Below, in pieces: positions 15,511-23,067 of a stretch of 64,000 nt of DNA (position 1 is the stretch's first letter; every line of letters begins with the position of its first letter). Origin of the DNA: an uncultured Lachnospiraceae bacterium (GTDB lineage Bacteria; Bacillota; Clostridia; Lachnospirales; Lachnospiraceae); the NCBI GenBank assembly GCA_910579425.1, contig CAJTVL010000014.1, positions 5,657 through 69,656 on the forward strand, in the 5' to 3' direction. A program made the translations under genes and the position numbers. The notes under the pieces are model-generated. The model ran no database searches. It had not been told where the DNA came from and saw only the letters and a program-made list of their open reading frames with translations.

Positions 15511-15540
15511 TGTAACAGACATTAAAAAATGCAGGTTACA
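15511..15540. promoter_or_regulatory. Dyad directly upstream of spmB
   Basis: TGTAAC (15511-15516) mirrors GTTACA (15535-15540), and inside it CATT (15520-15523) mirrors AATG (15528-15531). The dyad ends four bases before the spmB start and could be an operator or a hairpin that limits translation. Confidence 0.35.
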
Positions 15541-15544
15541 GTTT

Positions 15545-16081
15545 ATGGCTTCTGCTTTATCCAACATTTCCAATATTATCATACCTGTCCTCATATTCTA
15601 TATCGTTGCCTACGGCGTGGTGAATAAGTCAAATGTGTATGAGGATTTTGTAAAAGGGGCCAAGGAAGGGCTTAAGACCGTGGTGGGCATTATGCCTACC
15701 CTGGTGGCGCTCATGACTGCGGTTGGAATCTTGCGGGCTTCGGGATTTCTGACATTTCTGGGGGATCTGGTTCGCCCCGTCACGGAGAAGATGGGATTCC
15801 CGGCAGAACTGGTTCCCCTTACCTTTATCAAAACGTTTTCCTCCTCAGCCGCAACGTCCCTTGTGCTGGATATTTTTAAGAATTATGGCACAGACTCCCT
15901 GACCGGTCTGATCACATCCATTATGATGAGCTGTACGGAGACGATTTTTTATACCATGAGCGTGTATTTCCTGGCGGCAAAGGTGACGAAGACAAGGTAT
16001 ACCCTGAAAGGCGCACTTTTGTCCACGCTGGCCGGGATTGTGGCAAGCGTGGTGCTGGCGGGGATGATGACGGGGGGATGA
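15545..16081 (+). CDS. spmB: Spore maturation protein B
   Basis: 178 residues with several membrane segments and the nucleoside-recognition (Gate-like) fold: 'MPTLVALMTAVGILRASG' and the conserved 'KTFSSSAATSLVLDIFKNYG' and 'SCTETIFYTMSVYF' patches. SpmB with SpmA is needed for spore core dehydration in Bacillus and Clostridium. Here spmA is not upstream as is usual; an MNT/HEPN pair occupies that place. The start is ATG 15545, with only a weak AGG 10 bases upstream. It is convergent with tetR (25-base gap). Confidence 0.9.
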   Translation: MASALSNISNIIIPVLIFYIVAYGVVNKSNVYEDFVKGAKEGLKTVVGIMPTLVALMTAVGILRASGFLTFLGDLVRPVTEKMGFPAELVPLTFIKTFSSSAATSLVLDIFKNYGTDSLTGLITSIMMSCTETIFYTMSVYFLAAKVTKTRYTLKGALLSTLAGIVASVVLAGMMTGG

Positions 16082-16106
16082 AATGCTGCCAATGATGGCA
16101 AGTTTG

Positions 16107-16727
16107 TTAAAGACTCTGTTCTTGGGGGAGGGCGGTTCTATGGCTCTTAATCAGCAGCCGGATAGCATCAAAAAGATAAGGCTTAAAGCTTTCAATGTCC
16201 GTAGGTTCATGATACAGGATAGAGCTGTAGCAGGTGGAGCTCACAAGCTCCACGATCATGAACAGAAGAATTTCCGGATCTTTAAAGGCTTTGGGAGAGC
16301 TTTCAAGGATTTTATAAATATTATAAAAATCCACATCAGAATCATCGCTGGAGGAGATCAGTTCATTTTTGAAAATCCCCCAGCTTAAATTTTTGGAGAT
16401 AAAGTTAAGAAGCGATTTATCGGCACTGAATTGCCCGATAATGTTATCCACAAGAAAAATGATCCTGTCCTCTAACTCTGTCAGGTCTGTCTGGGAGAGG
16501 GCGGCATCCGCAATAGAAAAAATGTGGCTTGCCTTGTGGGCGATCAGTTTATTGCGAATGTCATATTTATCCTTAAAATAAAGATAAAAGGTTCCTTTCG
16601 CCACACCGGCCGCGTCTACAATATTATTGATGGTCGTCTTATTGATCCCCTGAGTGGTGAACAGTTCAAATGCAGTATTCAGAAGCGCATCCCGCTTCTG
16701 TTTTTTGTTTTGGTCGATTTTTTTCAT
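16107..16727 (-). CDS. TetR-family repressor of the MMPL operon
   Basis: 206 residues. The N-terminal helix-turn-helix includes 'INKTTINNIVDAAGVAKGTF', typical of TetR, followed by YLYFKDKYD. The C-terminal ligand domain is unassigned. It is transcribed away from the MMPL gene, and two palindromes fitting TetR operators lie in the intergenic region next to the MMPL start (16994-17006 and 17036-17050). It probably represses the transporter operon until a ligand, unknown, binds. Confidence 0.88.
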   Translation of the reverse strand: MKKIDQNKKQKRDALLNTAFELFTTQGINKTTINNIVDAAGVAKGTFYLYFKDKYDIRNKLIAHKASHIFSIADAALSQTDLTELEDRIIFLVDNIIGQFSADKSLLNFISKNLSWGIFKNELISSSDDSDVDFYNIYKILESSPKAFKDPEILLFMIVELVSSTCYSSILYHEPTDIESFKPYLFDAIRLLIKSHRTALPQEQSL

Positions 16728-16793
16728 ATGGCGGCTCCTATCTGCATGCTCTGTTATGCATACAAATCAGGGTTTCGTATGGTACAAAACCTG

Positions 16794-16826
16794 TAGTAAA
16801 CAGCAACATAATTTTGTTGTTTACTA
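16794..16826. promoter_or_regulatory. Inverted repeat in the tetR upstream region
   Basis: TAGTAAACA (16794-16802) and TGTTTACTA (16818-16826) are perfect complements around a 15-base centre, 67 bases upstream of the tetR start. It may be an operator or hairpin in the tetR leader. Confidence 0.4.
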
Positions 16827-16993
16827 TAGATTATAGAGAGAAACGGCAAAAAGTCAAATTTGAAGTGGAGCGGTGAGAAATGCCGTGTTACCTGCTGGGA
16901 AAGCACAGCGAAATCACAGTACCTGCGTGCTTTTGAGCCGGGAACGAATTTCCTGTTTATTTTCCTTTAATATTTATTTAATAATTCCATAAT

Positions 16994-17006
16994 TGACCAA
17001 TGGTCA
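16994..17006. promoter_or_regulatory. Candidate TetR operator 1
   Basis: TGACCA-A-TGGTCA is a perfect palindrome overlapping a TTGACC that could be the MMPL -35 box. It shares the half-site TGGTCA with the site at 17036-17050. Confidence 0.6.
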
Positions 17007-17035
17007 TTCTTGTGCAATAATGCACTTTATAAGAA

Positions 17036-17050
17036 ATGACTGTTGGTCAT
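17036..17050. promoter_or_regulatory. Candidate TetR operator 2
   Basis: ATGAC-TGTTG-GTCAT is a dyad 42 bases from operator 1 (about four helical turns), just before the MMPL ribosome binding site AAAGGAG. Confidence 0.55.
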
Positions 17051-17072
17051 AAATAAAAAAGGAGTGTGAGTT

Positions 17073-19172
17073 ATGGAAAAGTTTGGAAGAAAAGTTGTGC
17101 AGCTTCGGATACCGATCCTGATCTTAAGTCTGGTGCTTTTGATTCCTTCCTTTCTGGGGTATGTGAGCACCAGAGTCAACTATGATATTCTTTCCTATCT
17201 GCCAAAGGATATTGAAACCATGGTGGGACAGGATATTCTGGTGGATGAGTTTGGTACAGGAGCTTTTTCCATGTTTGTGGTGGAGGGAATGGAGCCTAGG
17301 GAGATTGCCGGGCTGAAGGCGGACATTGAGCAGGTGGAGCATGTGGAGAAGGTGATCTGGTACGACTCGGTTATGGACATTTCGGTTCCCATGGAGATGG
17401 TGCCGGATGAACTCTATGAGGCTTTTAACAGCGGTGAGGCCACCATGATGGCAATCATATTTAATGAAACCACATCGGCGGACGGAACTATGGAGGCCAT
17501 AGAAAATATCAGGAAGGTGGCGGATAGGAACTGCTTTCTGAGCGGAATGTCGGCGGTGGTGACGGATACCAAAAATCTGTCGGAGCGGGAGGCCCCCATC
17601 TATGTAGGCATTGCGGTGCTGCTCTCCTGCCTGGTTCTGTCAGTCACCATGGATTCCTTCCTGATTCCGTTCCTGTTTTTGGCGAGCATTGGCATGGCGA
17701 TCGTGTATAACCTGGGAAGCAACTTTTTTATGGGTGAAATTTCCTATATTACCAAAGCGTTGAGCGCAGTGCTGCAGCTTGGGGTTACCATGGATTATTC
17801 CATTTTCCTGTGGCACAGCTATCAGGAAAAAAACGCGCAGATGCCGGACAAAAAGGAGGCCATGGCAGGCGCCATTGCAGATACCGTCACCTCGGTGGTA
17901 AGCAGTTCTATGACCACGGTGGCAGGCTTTATTGCCCTGTGCTTCATGAGCTTTACCCTGGGCATGGATCTGGGGATCGTTATGGCAAAGGGAGTTGTGA
18001 TCGGGGTAATTGCCTGCATCACGGTGCTGCCCTCCATGATCCTGGTGTTTGACAAAGCTCTGAAAAAGACGAAGCATAAGGCGCTTTTGCCAGATATGAA
18101 CGGAATTGGCGCTTTTGTCACCAGGCATTACGGAATATTTATCGCCTTGTTTGTGGCGTTGTTGTTCCCGGCTCTGTTTGGCTATAAAAATACGAAGGTT
18201 TACTACAACCTGGACGAGACGCTTCCCAAAGACCTGCCAAGTATTGTGGCAAACGACAAACTCAATGAGAGCTTTGACATGAACGCGACCCATATGCTTT
18301 TGCTCAGTGCCGATCTGGCGGATAAGGATGTGAAGCATATGACAGAGGATATGAAAAAGGTGGACGGCGTCAACTGGGTGTTAGGATTAAGCGTGGTGAA
18401 GGGCGCGGCCATTCCCGCAGAGTTTATCCCTTCGGATCTGACCGATTCCCTGGAAAACGAAAACTGGCAGCTTCTTCTGATCGGTTCTCAGTATAAGGTT
18501 GCTTCCGAAGAGGTGAACAGACAATGCGAGAGGCTGAGTGAGATCTGCAAGTCTTACGACGATAAAGGGATGCTGGTGGGGGAAGCGCCCTGCACCAAGG
18601 ATCTGATTGAGATCACGGATAAGGATTTTGGAACGGTAAGCGTGGTCTCTATCGGCGTGATCTTTATCATCATCATGCTGGTGTTTAAATCCATCTCCCT
18701 TCCGGCGATTCTGGTATCGGTGATCGAGATGGCAATCTTTATCAATATGGGAATCCCCTATTATACGGGGACGGAAATTCCTTTCATCGCATCGGTGGTG
18801 ATCGGCACCATCCAGCTTGGCGCTACCGTGGATTACGCCATACTGATGACCACCAGATACCGAAGGGAGCGGTTCGAGGGTATGGAAAAGAAGGAGGCGG
18901 TAGCCATTGCCTGCCAGAGCAGTGTGAAGTCGATTCTGGTCAGCGCCTTATCCTTCTTCGCGGCAACCTTCGGAGTTGGCCTGTATTCCAACATTGATAT
19001 GATCAGCTCCCTGTGTACCCTTATGGCCCGGGGCGCGCTGATCAGCATGGTATCCGTTATTTTCACCCTGCCGTCCATGTTTATGGTATTTGACAGGCTG
19101 ATCATGAAAAGCGGGCTGAAAAATAAAAAAAGAAAAAATCATTCCATCGGACAGGAGGCAGTTTCATTATGA
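17073..19172 (+). CDS. MMPL-type RND transporter
   Basis: 699 residues with the two-fold repeat of RND/MMPL proteins: an N-terminal membrane helix (about 11-30), an external domain, a bundle of helices (about 170-320), then a second repeat (about 350-680). The motif 'QLGVTMDYSIFLW' near residue 235 and its echo 'QLGATVDYAILMTTRYRRE' near 580 carry the conserved Asp of proton-driven members. Members export lipids or lipid-like compounds. AAAGGAG lies before ATG 17073. The stop overlaps the start of the heptad-repeat lipoprotein gene (ATGA), so both are coupled. TetR control is likely. Confidence 0.9.
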   Translation: MEKFGRKVVQLRIPILILSLVLLIPSFLGYVSTRVNYDILSYLPKDIETMVGQDILVDEFGTGAFSMFVVEGMEPREIAGLKADIEQVEHVEKVIWYDSVMDISVPMEMVPDELYEAFNSGEATMMAIIFNETTSADGTMEAIENIRKVADRNCFLSGMSAVVTDTKNLSEREAPIYVGIAVLLSCLVLSVTMDSFLIPFLFLASIGMAIVYNLGSNFFMGEISYITKALSAVLQLGVTMDYSIFLWHSYQEKNAQMPDKKEAMAGAIADTVTSVVSSSMTTVAGFIALCFMSFTLGMDLGIVMAKGVVIGVIACITVLPSMILVFDKALKKTKHKALLPDMNGIGAFVTRHYGIFIALFVALLFPALFGYKNTKVYYNLDETLPKDLPSIVANDKLNESFDMNATHMLLLSADLADKDVKHMTEDMKKVDGVNWVLGLSVVKGAAIPAEFIPSDLTDSLENENWQLLLIGSQYKVASEEVNRQCERLSEICKSYDDKGMLVGEAPCTKDLIEITDKDFGTVSVVSIGVIFIIIMLVFKSISLPAILVSVIEMAIFINMGIPYYTGTEIPFIASVVIGTIQLGATVDYAILMTTRYRRERFEGMEKKEAVAIACQSSVKSILVSALSFFAATFGVGLYSNIDMISSLCTLMARGALISMVSVIFTLPSMFMVFDRLIMKSGLKNKKRKNHSIGQEAVSL

Positions 19173-22087
19173 ATAAAAATCGTAGATTAATAAACACAAA
19201 AAGAAGGCAGATGACAAAAAATTTGCAGCAGGTCAGAAATATAAGGAGTGCTAAGGCAATGTGCCTGACCCTGAGCATGGCCATGGCGCTTACGGCTTGC
19301 GGAGGAGCGGAGGCGGAGAGTGCTTCGGCCATTACAGAGGGAAATCAGGAACAGGTATTGCAGGAGGTGTTAAGCGCGCAGGTGGCTCCCTCCCACAGCA
19401 GGGAAGCCGGGAAAGTGGAGACGGTCTATGTGCTTGCGGACGCAAAGGGTGCGGTAAACCAGGTAATCGTCAGCGACTGGCTGAAAAACAGCAGGGGAGG
19501 AGAGAGTCTTGCCGATTGCAGCGACTTGACGGATATCGAGAATGTGAAGGGTTATGAGACTTTTGAGAAGGACGAAAAGGGAAACATCACCTGGCAGGCG
19601 GACGGCGCGGATATTTATTACAGAGGCAGTACGGACAAAGAGGTTCCCGTGGAAGTAAAGCTTTCTTATCAGCTGGACGGTAAGGATATTTCACCGGAAG
19701 AACTGGCAGGCAAGAGCGGCAGGGTAACCATTCGTATAGACTATGAAAATAAAGAGACCCAGAAGGTGGAAATCGGCGGTAAGGAGCAGGAGATCAAAGT
19801 GCCCTTTGCCATGCTCTCCGGCATGGTATTGCCCCAGGACACCTTTTCTAACATTGAAGTGACCAATGCAAGGCTTCTTTCGGAGGGCAATAACAGCGTG
19901 GTGGTTGGCATCGCTTTTCCGGGGCTTAAGGAGAGCATCAACATTGAGGAGCTTAAGGATAAGATCGAGGATGAAGAGGAAAGGGAAAAGCTGGAGGATA
20001 AGGAGATTCCGGATTATATTGAGATCACGGCGGATGCCAGGGATTTTGAACTTGGGATGACCATGACGGTAGCCATGAGCGACATCCTTTCCGACATCAA
20101 CCTGACGGATTCCTTTGACCTTTCGGAATTGAACGATTCCATGGATGAACTGCAGGAGGCCTCCAACGAATTAAAGGACGGCACTGTGGAGTTAAAGGAC
20201 GGCACAGGCGAATTGAAGGACGGCACGGGAGAGCTGCTCGACGGTACAATGGAATTGTGGGACGGTACGGTAGAGTTAAAGGACGGAACCCAGGAGCTGG
20301 CGGAGAAATCCGTGCTTCTGGATGACGGAGCGGGGCAGTTAAACGAGGGAGCCGCACAGTTGGATGACGGGGCCGGAAAGCTGAGCGACGGAGCCGCGCA
20401 GTTGGACGACGGCGTGGGGCAGCTTAATACAGGCGCACAGGCACTTTTGGAGGGCAGCTCGGCGCTGGTGGACGGGACAACGGAGCTGCAAAACGGCGCT
20501 TTGGAATTGACCTCGGGGGCAGGCGCTTTGCAGGACGGGAGCGCAAGGCTGACAGAAGGAACCGGAAACCTGATAAATGGCGCAAAGCAATTGGATGCCG
20601 GAGCCGGAGCCCTGGTGGATGGGCTTTTGACAGCCAAGAGCGGAGCGGAACAGATTCAGGCCGGGGTGAATAACGCAAAGACGGCATCAGAGCAGCTCAA
20701 AAACAGTTCGGCACAATTATATGAGTTGGCAAAAGCAGTGATGGGAGGCAGCAGCCAGACGGTTTCGGAAATGCAGGCAGTCATAGGGGAAGAACTGGCA
20801 AATGCAAGCGGGAATCTGGCACAGGCTCAGAGCGCGGCAGACCAGGCGTGGGCGGCTTATTACAGCGCGGAGGAAGGGCTGGTCAGCGCCTGCACACCGG
20901 CTCAGTACAGCGTGGAGGTGGTAACACAGTCAGATACGCAGACTCTCAGCCAAGAGGTGGCAATTGATGTGGAGGTTCCCGTAACCACCAGAACCATCAG
21001 CAGCTATCAGACCCTGGAGGAAGGGGAAAGCGAGGACGCAGAGCCACAGGTGGTTACAAACGAAAGTACGGAGGAAAGCACCAACTATGAGACCCAGACA
21101 GTATACGAAACCGTGGAGACAGAGATACCCGTATACAGCACGGAGATGAGAGAGGTTCAGTCTATTGATACGGATGAAGTGCAGAGTGCGCTTGCATCAT
21201 ACCAGGCGGCAGGGGACCAACTGGCGGCCTGTGAGGCGGAGGTGGCAGCCTGCGAGGAACAGATCGCGGTTCTGGAGACTCTATCAGCCATGCTGGCCTC
21301 GGGCGACGCTGTAAATGCCCAGGCAAATACGCTGGTGGAGGGGCTTGGACAGCTTTCGGGAGGAATTAGTCAACTGGATGACGGCCTGGCGCAGCTTTCC
21401 GCAGGCGCGCAGCAGCTTGTAGGGGAAAAGGGATTGACAGCCCTGAGCATAGGAGCCAATCAGCTAAAAAGCGGAACCGCATCTGCCGTTACAGGAGCAC
21501 AGGAATTAGACAGCGGAGCCAATGCCTTAAAGCAGGGGATAGTGACTTTGAACGAGGGAGCCGGACGTCTGGCGGACGGAACCGGAAGCCTGAAAGCCGG
21601 TGCGGAACAGTTAAAGAACGGCACATCGGAATTAAAGAGCGGCGCACAGGAGTTAAAGAGCGGAAGTTCGCAGCTGCGAAGCGGGGCATCGGAACTAAAG
21701 AACGGCACCTCGGATCTGCGAAGCGGAGCCGGCGAGTTAAAGGACGGCACGGTACAGTTGGTAGACGGGACAAATACCTTAAACGACGGCGCGGGAACCC
21801 TTAAGGATGGCGTAAATACCCTGAAAGATGGGGTATTGACCCTGGATGAAGGCGCAGGAACTTTGGATGAGGGAGTCCTTACCCTGATGAATGGCATGTT
21901 TGAATTTGACGAGGAGGGCATCCGCAAGCTCACAGGCCTCTTCGGAGACGATGTGCAGGATGTGGTAGACAGGTTAAAGGCCGTGGCCGAGGCAGGAGAA
22001 GCTTATAATACTTTTACGAGACTGCCGGAGGATATGGACGGCAGTGTGAAATTCATTATTAAGACAGAAGCAATTAAAGAGAAGTAA
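19169..22087 (+). CDS. Giant LxxG-heptad-repeat lipoprotein coupled to the MMPL transporter
   Basis: 972 residues. A long basic N-terminus leads to a hydrophobic stretch and lipobox LTACGG at about residues 42-47; internal ATGs at 19211 or 19259 would give a more normal signal peptide. After a beta-rich domain (about 70-325) come two arrays of seven-residue repeats of the type LxDGTxE / LxxGAxx (about residues 331-490 and 725-910), known as the 'xxxLxxG' heptads of YhgE/Pip-type proteins. Between them is a helix and a Thr/Glu/Val-rich insert with alternating beta pattern (about 575-690). No C-terminal membrane helix is seen. The start overlaps the MMPL stop. The role as an extracellular partner of the transporter, perhaps a rod or tether spanning the cell wall, is inference. 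Confidence 0.85.
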   Translation: MNKNRRLINTKRRQMTKNLQQVRNIRSAKAMCLTLSMAMALTACGGAEAESASAITEGNQEQVLQEVLSAQVAPSHSREAGKVETVYVLADAKGAVNQVIVSDWLKNSRGGESLADCSDLTDIENVKGYETFEKDEKGNITWQADGADIYYRGSTDKEVPVEVKLSYQLDGKDISPEELAGKSGRVTIRIDYENKETQKVEIGGKEQEIKVPFAMLSGMVLPQDTFSNIEVTNARLLSEGNNSVVVGIAFPGLKESINIEELKDKIEDEEEREKLEDKEIPDYIEITADARDFELGMTMTVAMSDILSDINLTDSFDLSELNDSMDELQEASNELKDGTVELKDGTGELKDGTGELLDGTMELWDGTVELKDGTQELAEKSVLLDDGAGQLNEGAAQLDDGAGKLSDGAAQLDDGVGQLNTGAQALLEGSSALVDGTTELQNGALELTSGAGALQDGSARLTEGTGNLINGAKQLDAGAGALVDGLLTAKSGAEQIQAGVNNAKTASEQLKNSSAQLYELAKAVMGGSSQTVSEMQAVIGEELANASGNLAQAQSAADQAWAAYYSAEEGLVSACTPAQYSVEVVTQSDTQTLSQEVAIDVEVPVTTRTISSYQTLEEGESEDAEPQVVTNESTEESTNYETQTVYETVETEIPVYSTEMREVQSIDTDEVQSALASYQAAGDQLAACEAEVAACEEQIAVLETLSAMLASGDAVNAQANTLVEGLGQLSGGISQLDDGLAQLSAGAQQLVGEKGLTALSIGANQLKSGTASAVTGAQELDSGANALKQGIVTLNEGAGRLADGTGSLKAGAEQLKNGTSELKSGAQELKSGSSQLRSGASELKNGTSDLRSGAGELKDGTVQLVDGTNTLNDGAGTLKDGVNTLKDGVLTLDEGAGTLDEGVLTLMNGMFEFDEEGIRKLTGLFGDDVQDVVDRLKAVAEAGEAYNTFTRLPEDMDGSVKFIIKTEAIKEK
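20161..20640 (+). repeat. First LxxG heptad array (21-base period in DNA)
   Basis: About 20 tandem 21-base units coding for seven-residue repeats such as ELKDGTV and QLDDGAG. The repeated DNA explains the long Pro/Ser-rich open frames on the opposite strand, which are not genes. Confidence 0.8.
21349..21890 (+). repeat. Second LxxG heptad array
   Basis: A second array with units such as ELKSGAQ, ELKNGTS and TLKDGVN. The two arrays are divergent from each other, but neighbouring units are nearly identical (e.g. around 21620-21740), suggesting local duplication. Confidence 0.75.
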
Positions 22088-22096
22088 GAAGAAAAA

Positions 22097-22148
22097 CAGG
22101 CAGCGGAAATGACGTTTATTTTGCGATAAATGTTGCATCCGCTGCCTG
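22097..22148. terminator. Hairpin after the heptad lipoprotein gene
   Basis: CAGGCAGCGGA (22097-22107) and TCCGCTGCCTG (22138-22148) pair perfectly, with further pairing inside (GTTTAT with ATAAAT). There is no T tract on the + strand; on the minus strand the stem is followed by GTTTTTCTTC. It may end readthrough toward the left or act as an mRNA 3' stabiliser. Confidence 0.45.
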
Positions 22149-22219
22149 AAAGCGTTAAAGTAGAGGCAGGAAATTGTGGAAACAATAAACACACAGGAAA
22201 GGTTAAAAGGGTAAGAATT

Positions 22220-23011
22220 ATGGCGGTTTTGTCAATGAAGGTTTTAGACGGGAAGGGAAAGACTCTTTACGTGAGCAGCGGAGAGAATGCCTGCAGTCTG
22301 GTATGCACGGCGGAGTATAAGGAAGGGGACATGATCGTGCTGGAATCTTCTCAGAAGAATATCCATGTATGGATGCAGGTGGATGACGCTATGGGACCGG
22401 CACTCTGCTATATTACGGATCATGTTATTTACAAAATTCCTTTCGGGGAAAAGAGAATCAGCTATTCTCCCAAAACCTTTTCAGGAAACAGGCACTATCT
22501 GTATGCGAGGACAGCCAGGGAGGACGAAGTTTTGGCCTATCGGAATCTGGCGCTGAACGTGTGCGACCAGCATGGCGATACTCATTGCTATCCTCATGCC
22601 TATGCCAATGTGGAAACCAGGGGGGAAGCGGTTTTTGCGGCCCGCAACGCCATCGACGGCGTCTGTGAGAACCGTTCCCACGGAGAGTGGCCCTATGAGT
22701 CGTGGGGGATTAACAGAAGAGATGACGCGGAGATGACGGTAGATTTCGGGCGGGAGGTTGAGGCCGATAAGATCGTATTGTATACAAGGGCGGATTTCCC
22801 CCACGACAACTGGTGGAAGCAGGTGACGCTTACCTTTTCCGACGGTACGAGCCTTGACTGGGAGCTTGAAAAAAGTCAGCTTCCTCATGTACTTTCCATA
22901 GAGCCCAAGAGAATCACGTGGATAAAGCTTAGCAATCTGATTAAGGCGGACGATCCTTCCCCGTTTCCTGCATTGAGCCAGATTGAAGTGTATGGCAGGG
23001 GAACAGTTTAA
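22220..23011 (+). CDS. Carbohydrate-binding protein with discoidin-like (F5/8 type C) domain
   Basis: 263 residues from ATG 22220, chosen because AAGGGTAAG precedes it; the frame is open further upstream without a better start. The first 100 residues are beta-rich. The C-terminal half has the pattern of a galactose-binding beta-sandwich: 'ARNAIDGVCENRSHGEWPYE', then 'MTVDFGREVEADKIVLYTRA' and 'ALSQIEVYG'. No signal peptide is present, so it would be cytoplasmic. It is 56 bases before the GH2 gene, so a joint role in handling a glycoside is likely. Substrate unknown. Confidence 0.65.
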   Translation: MAVLSMKVLDGKGKTLYVSSGENACSLVCTAEYKEGDMIVLESSQKNIHVWMQVDDAMGPALCYITDHVIYKIPFGEKRISYSPKTFSGNRHYLYARTAREDEVLAYRNLALNVCDQHGDTHCYPHAYANVETRGEAVFAARNAIDGVCENRSHGEWPYESWGINRRDDAEMTVDFGREVEADKIVLYTRADFPHDNWWKQVTLTFSDGTSLDWELEKSQLPHVLSIEPKRITWIKLSNLIKADDPSPFPALSQIEVYGRGTV

Positions 23012-23067
23012 GGGTGCAGCTCGGACAGGACGACAAAACAGGAGTTTTTCAGGGAAAGGATATTTGA

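Noticed and set aside
17640..18338. 232-codon minus frame inside the MMPL gene
   Set aside because: His/Gln-rich shadow of membrane-protein codons.
20014..20637. Long open frame on the minus strand inside the heptad gene (Ser/Pro-rich, 207 codons)
   Set aside because: It mirrors the 21-base coding repeats of the + strand gene; repeats avoid stops on both strands. No ribosome binding site or family.
20161..21890. CRISPR-like array
   Set aside because: Repeats are in-frame 21-base coding units without unique spacers of constant length.
21460..21933. Second minus-strand frame in the second heptad array
   Set aside because: Same repeat artefact as at 20014-20637.
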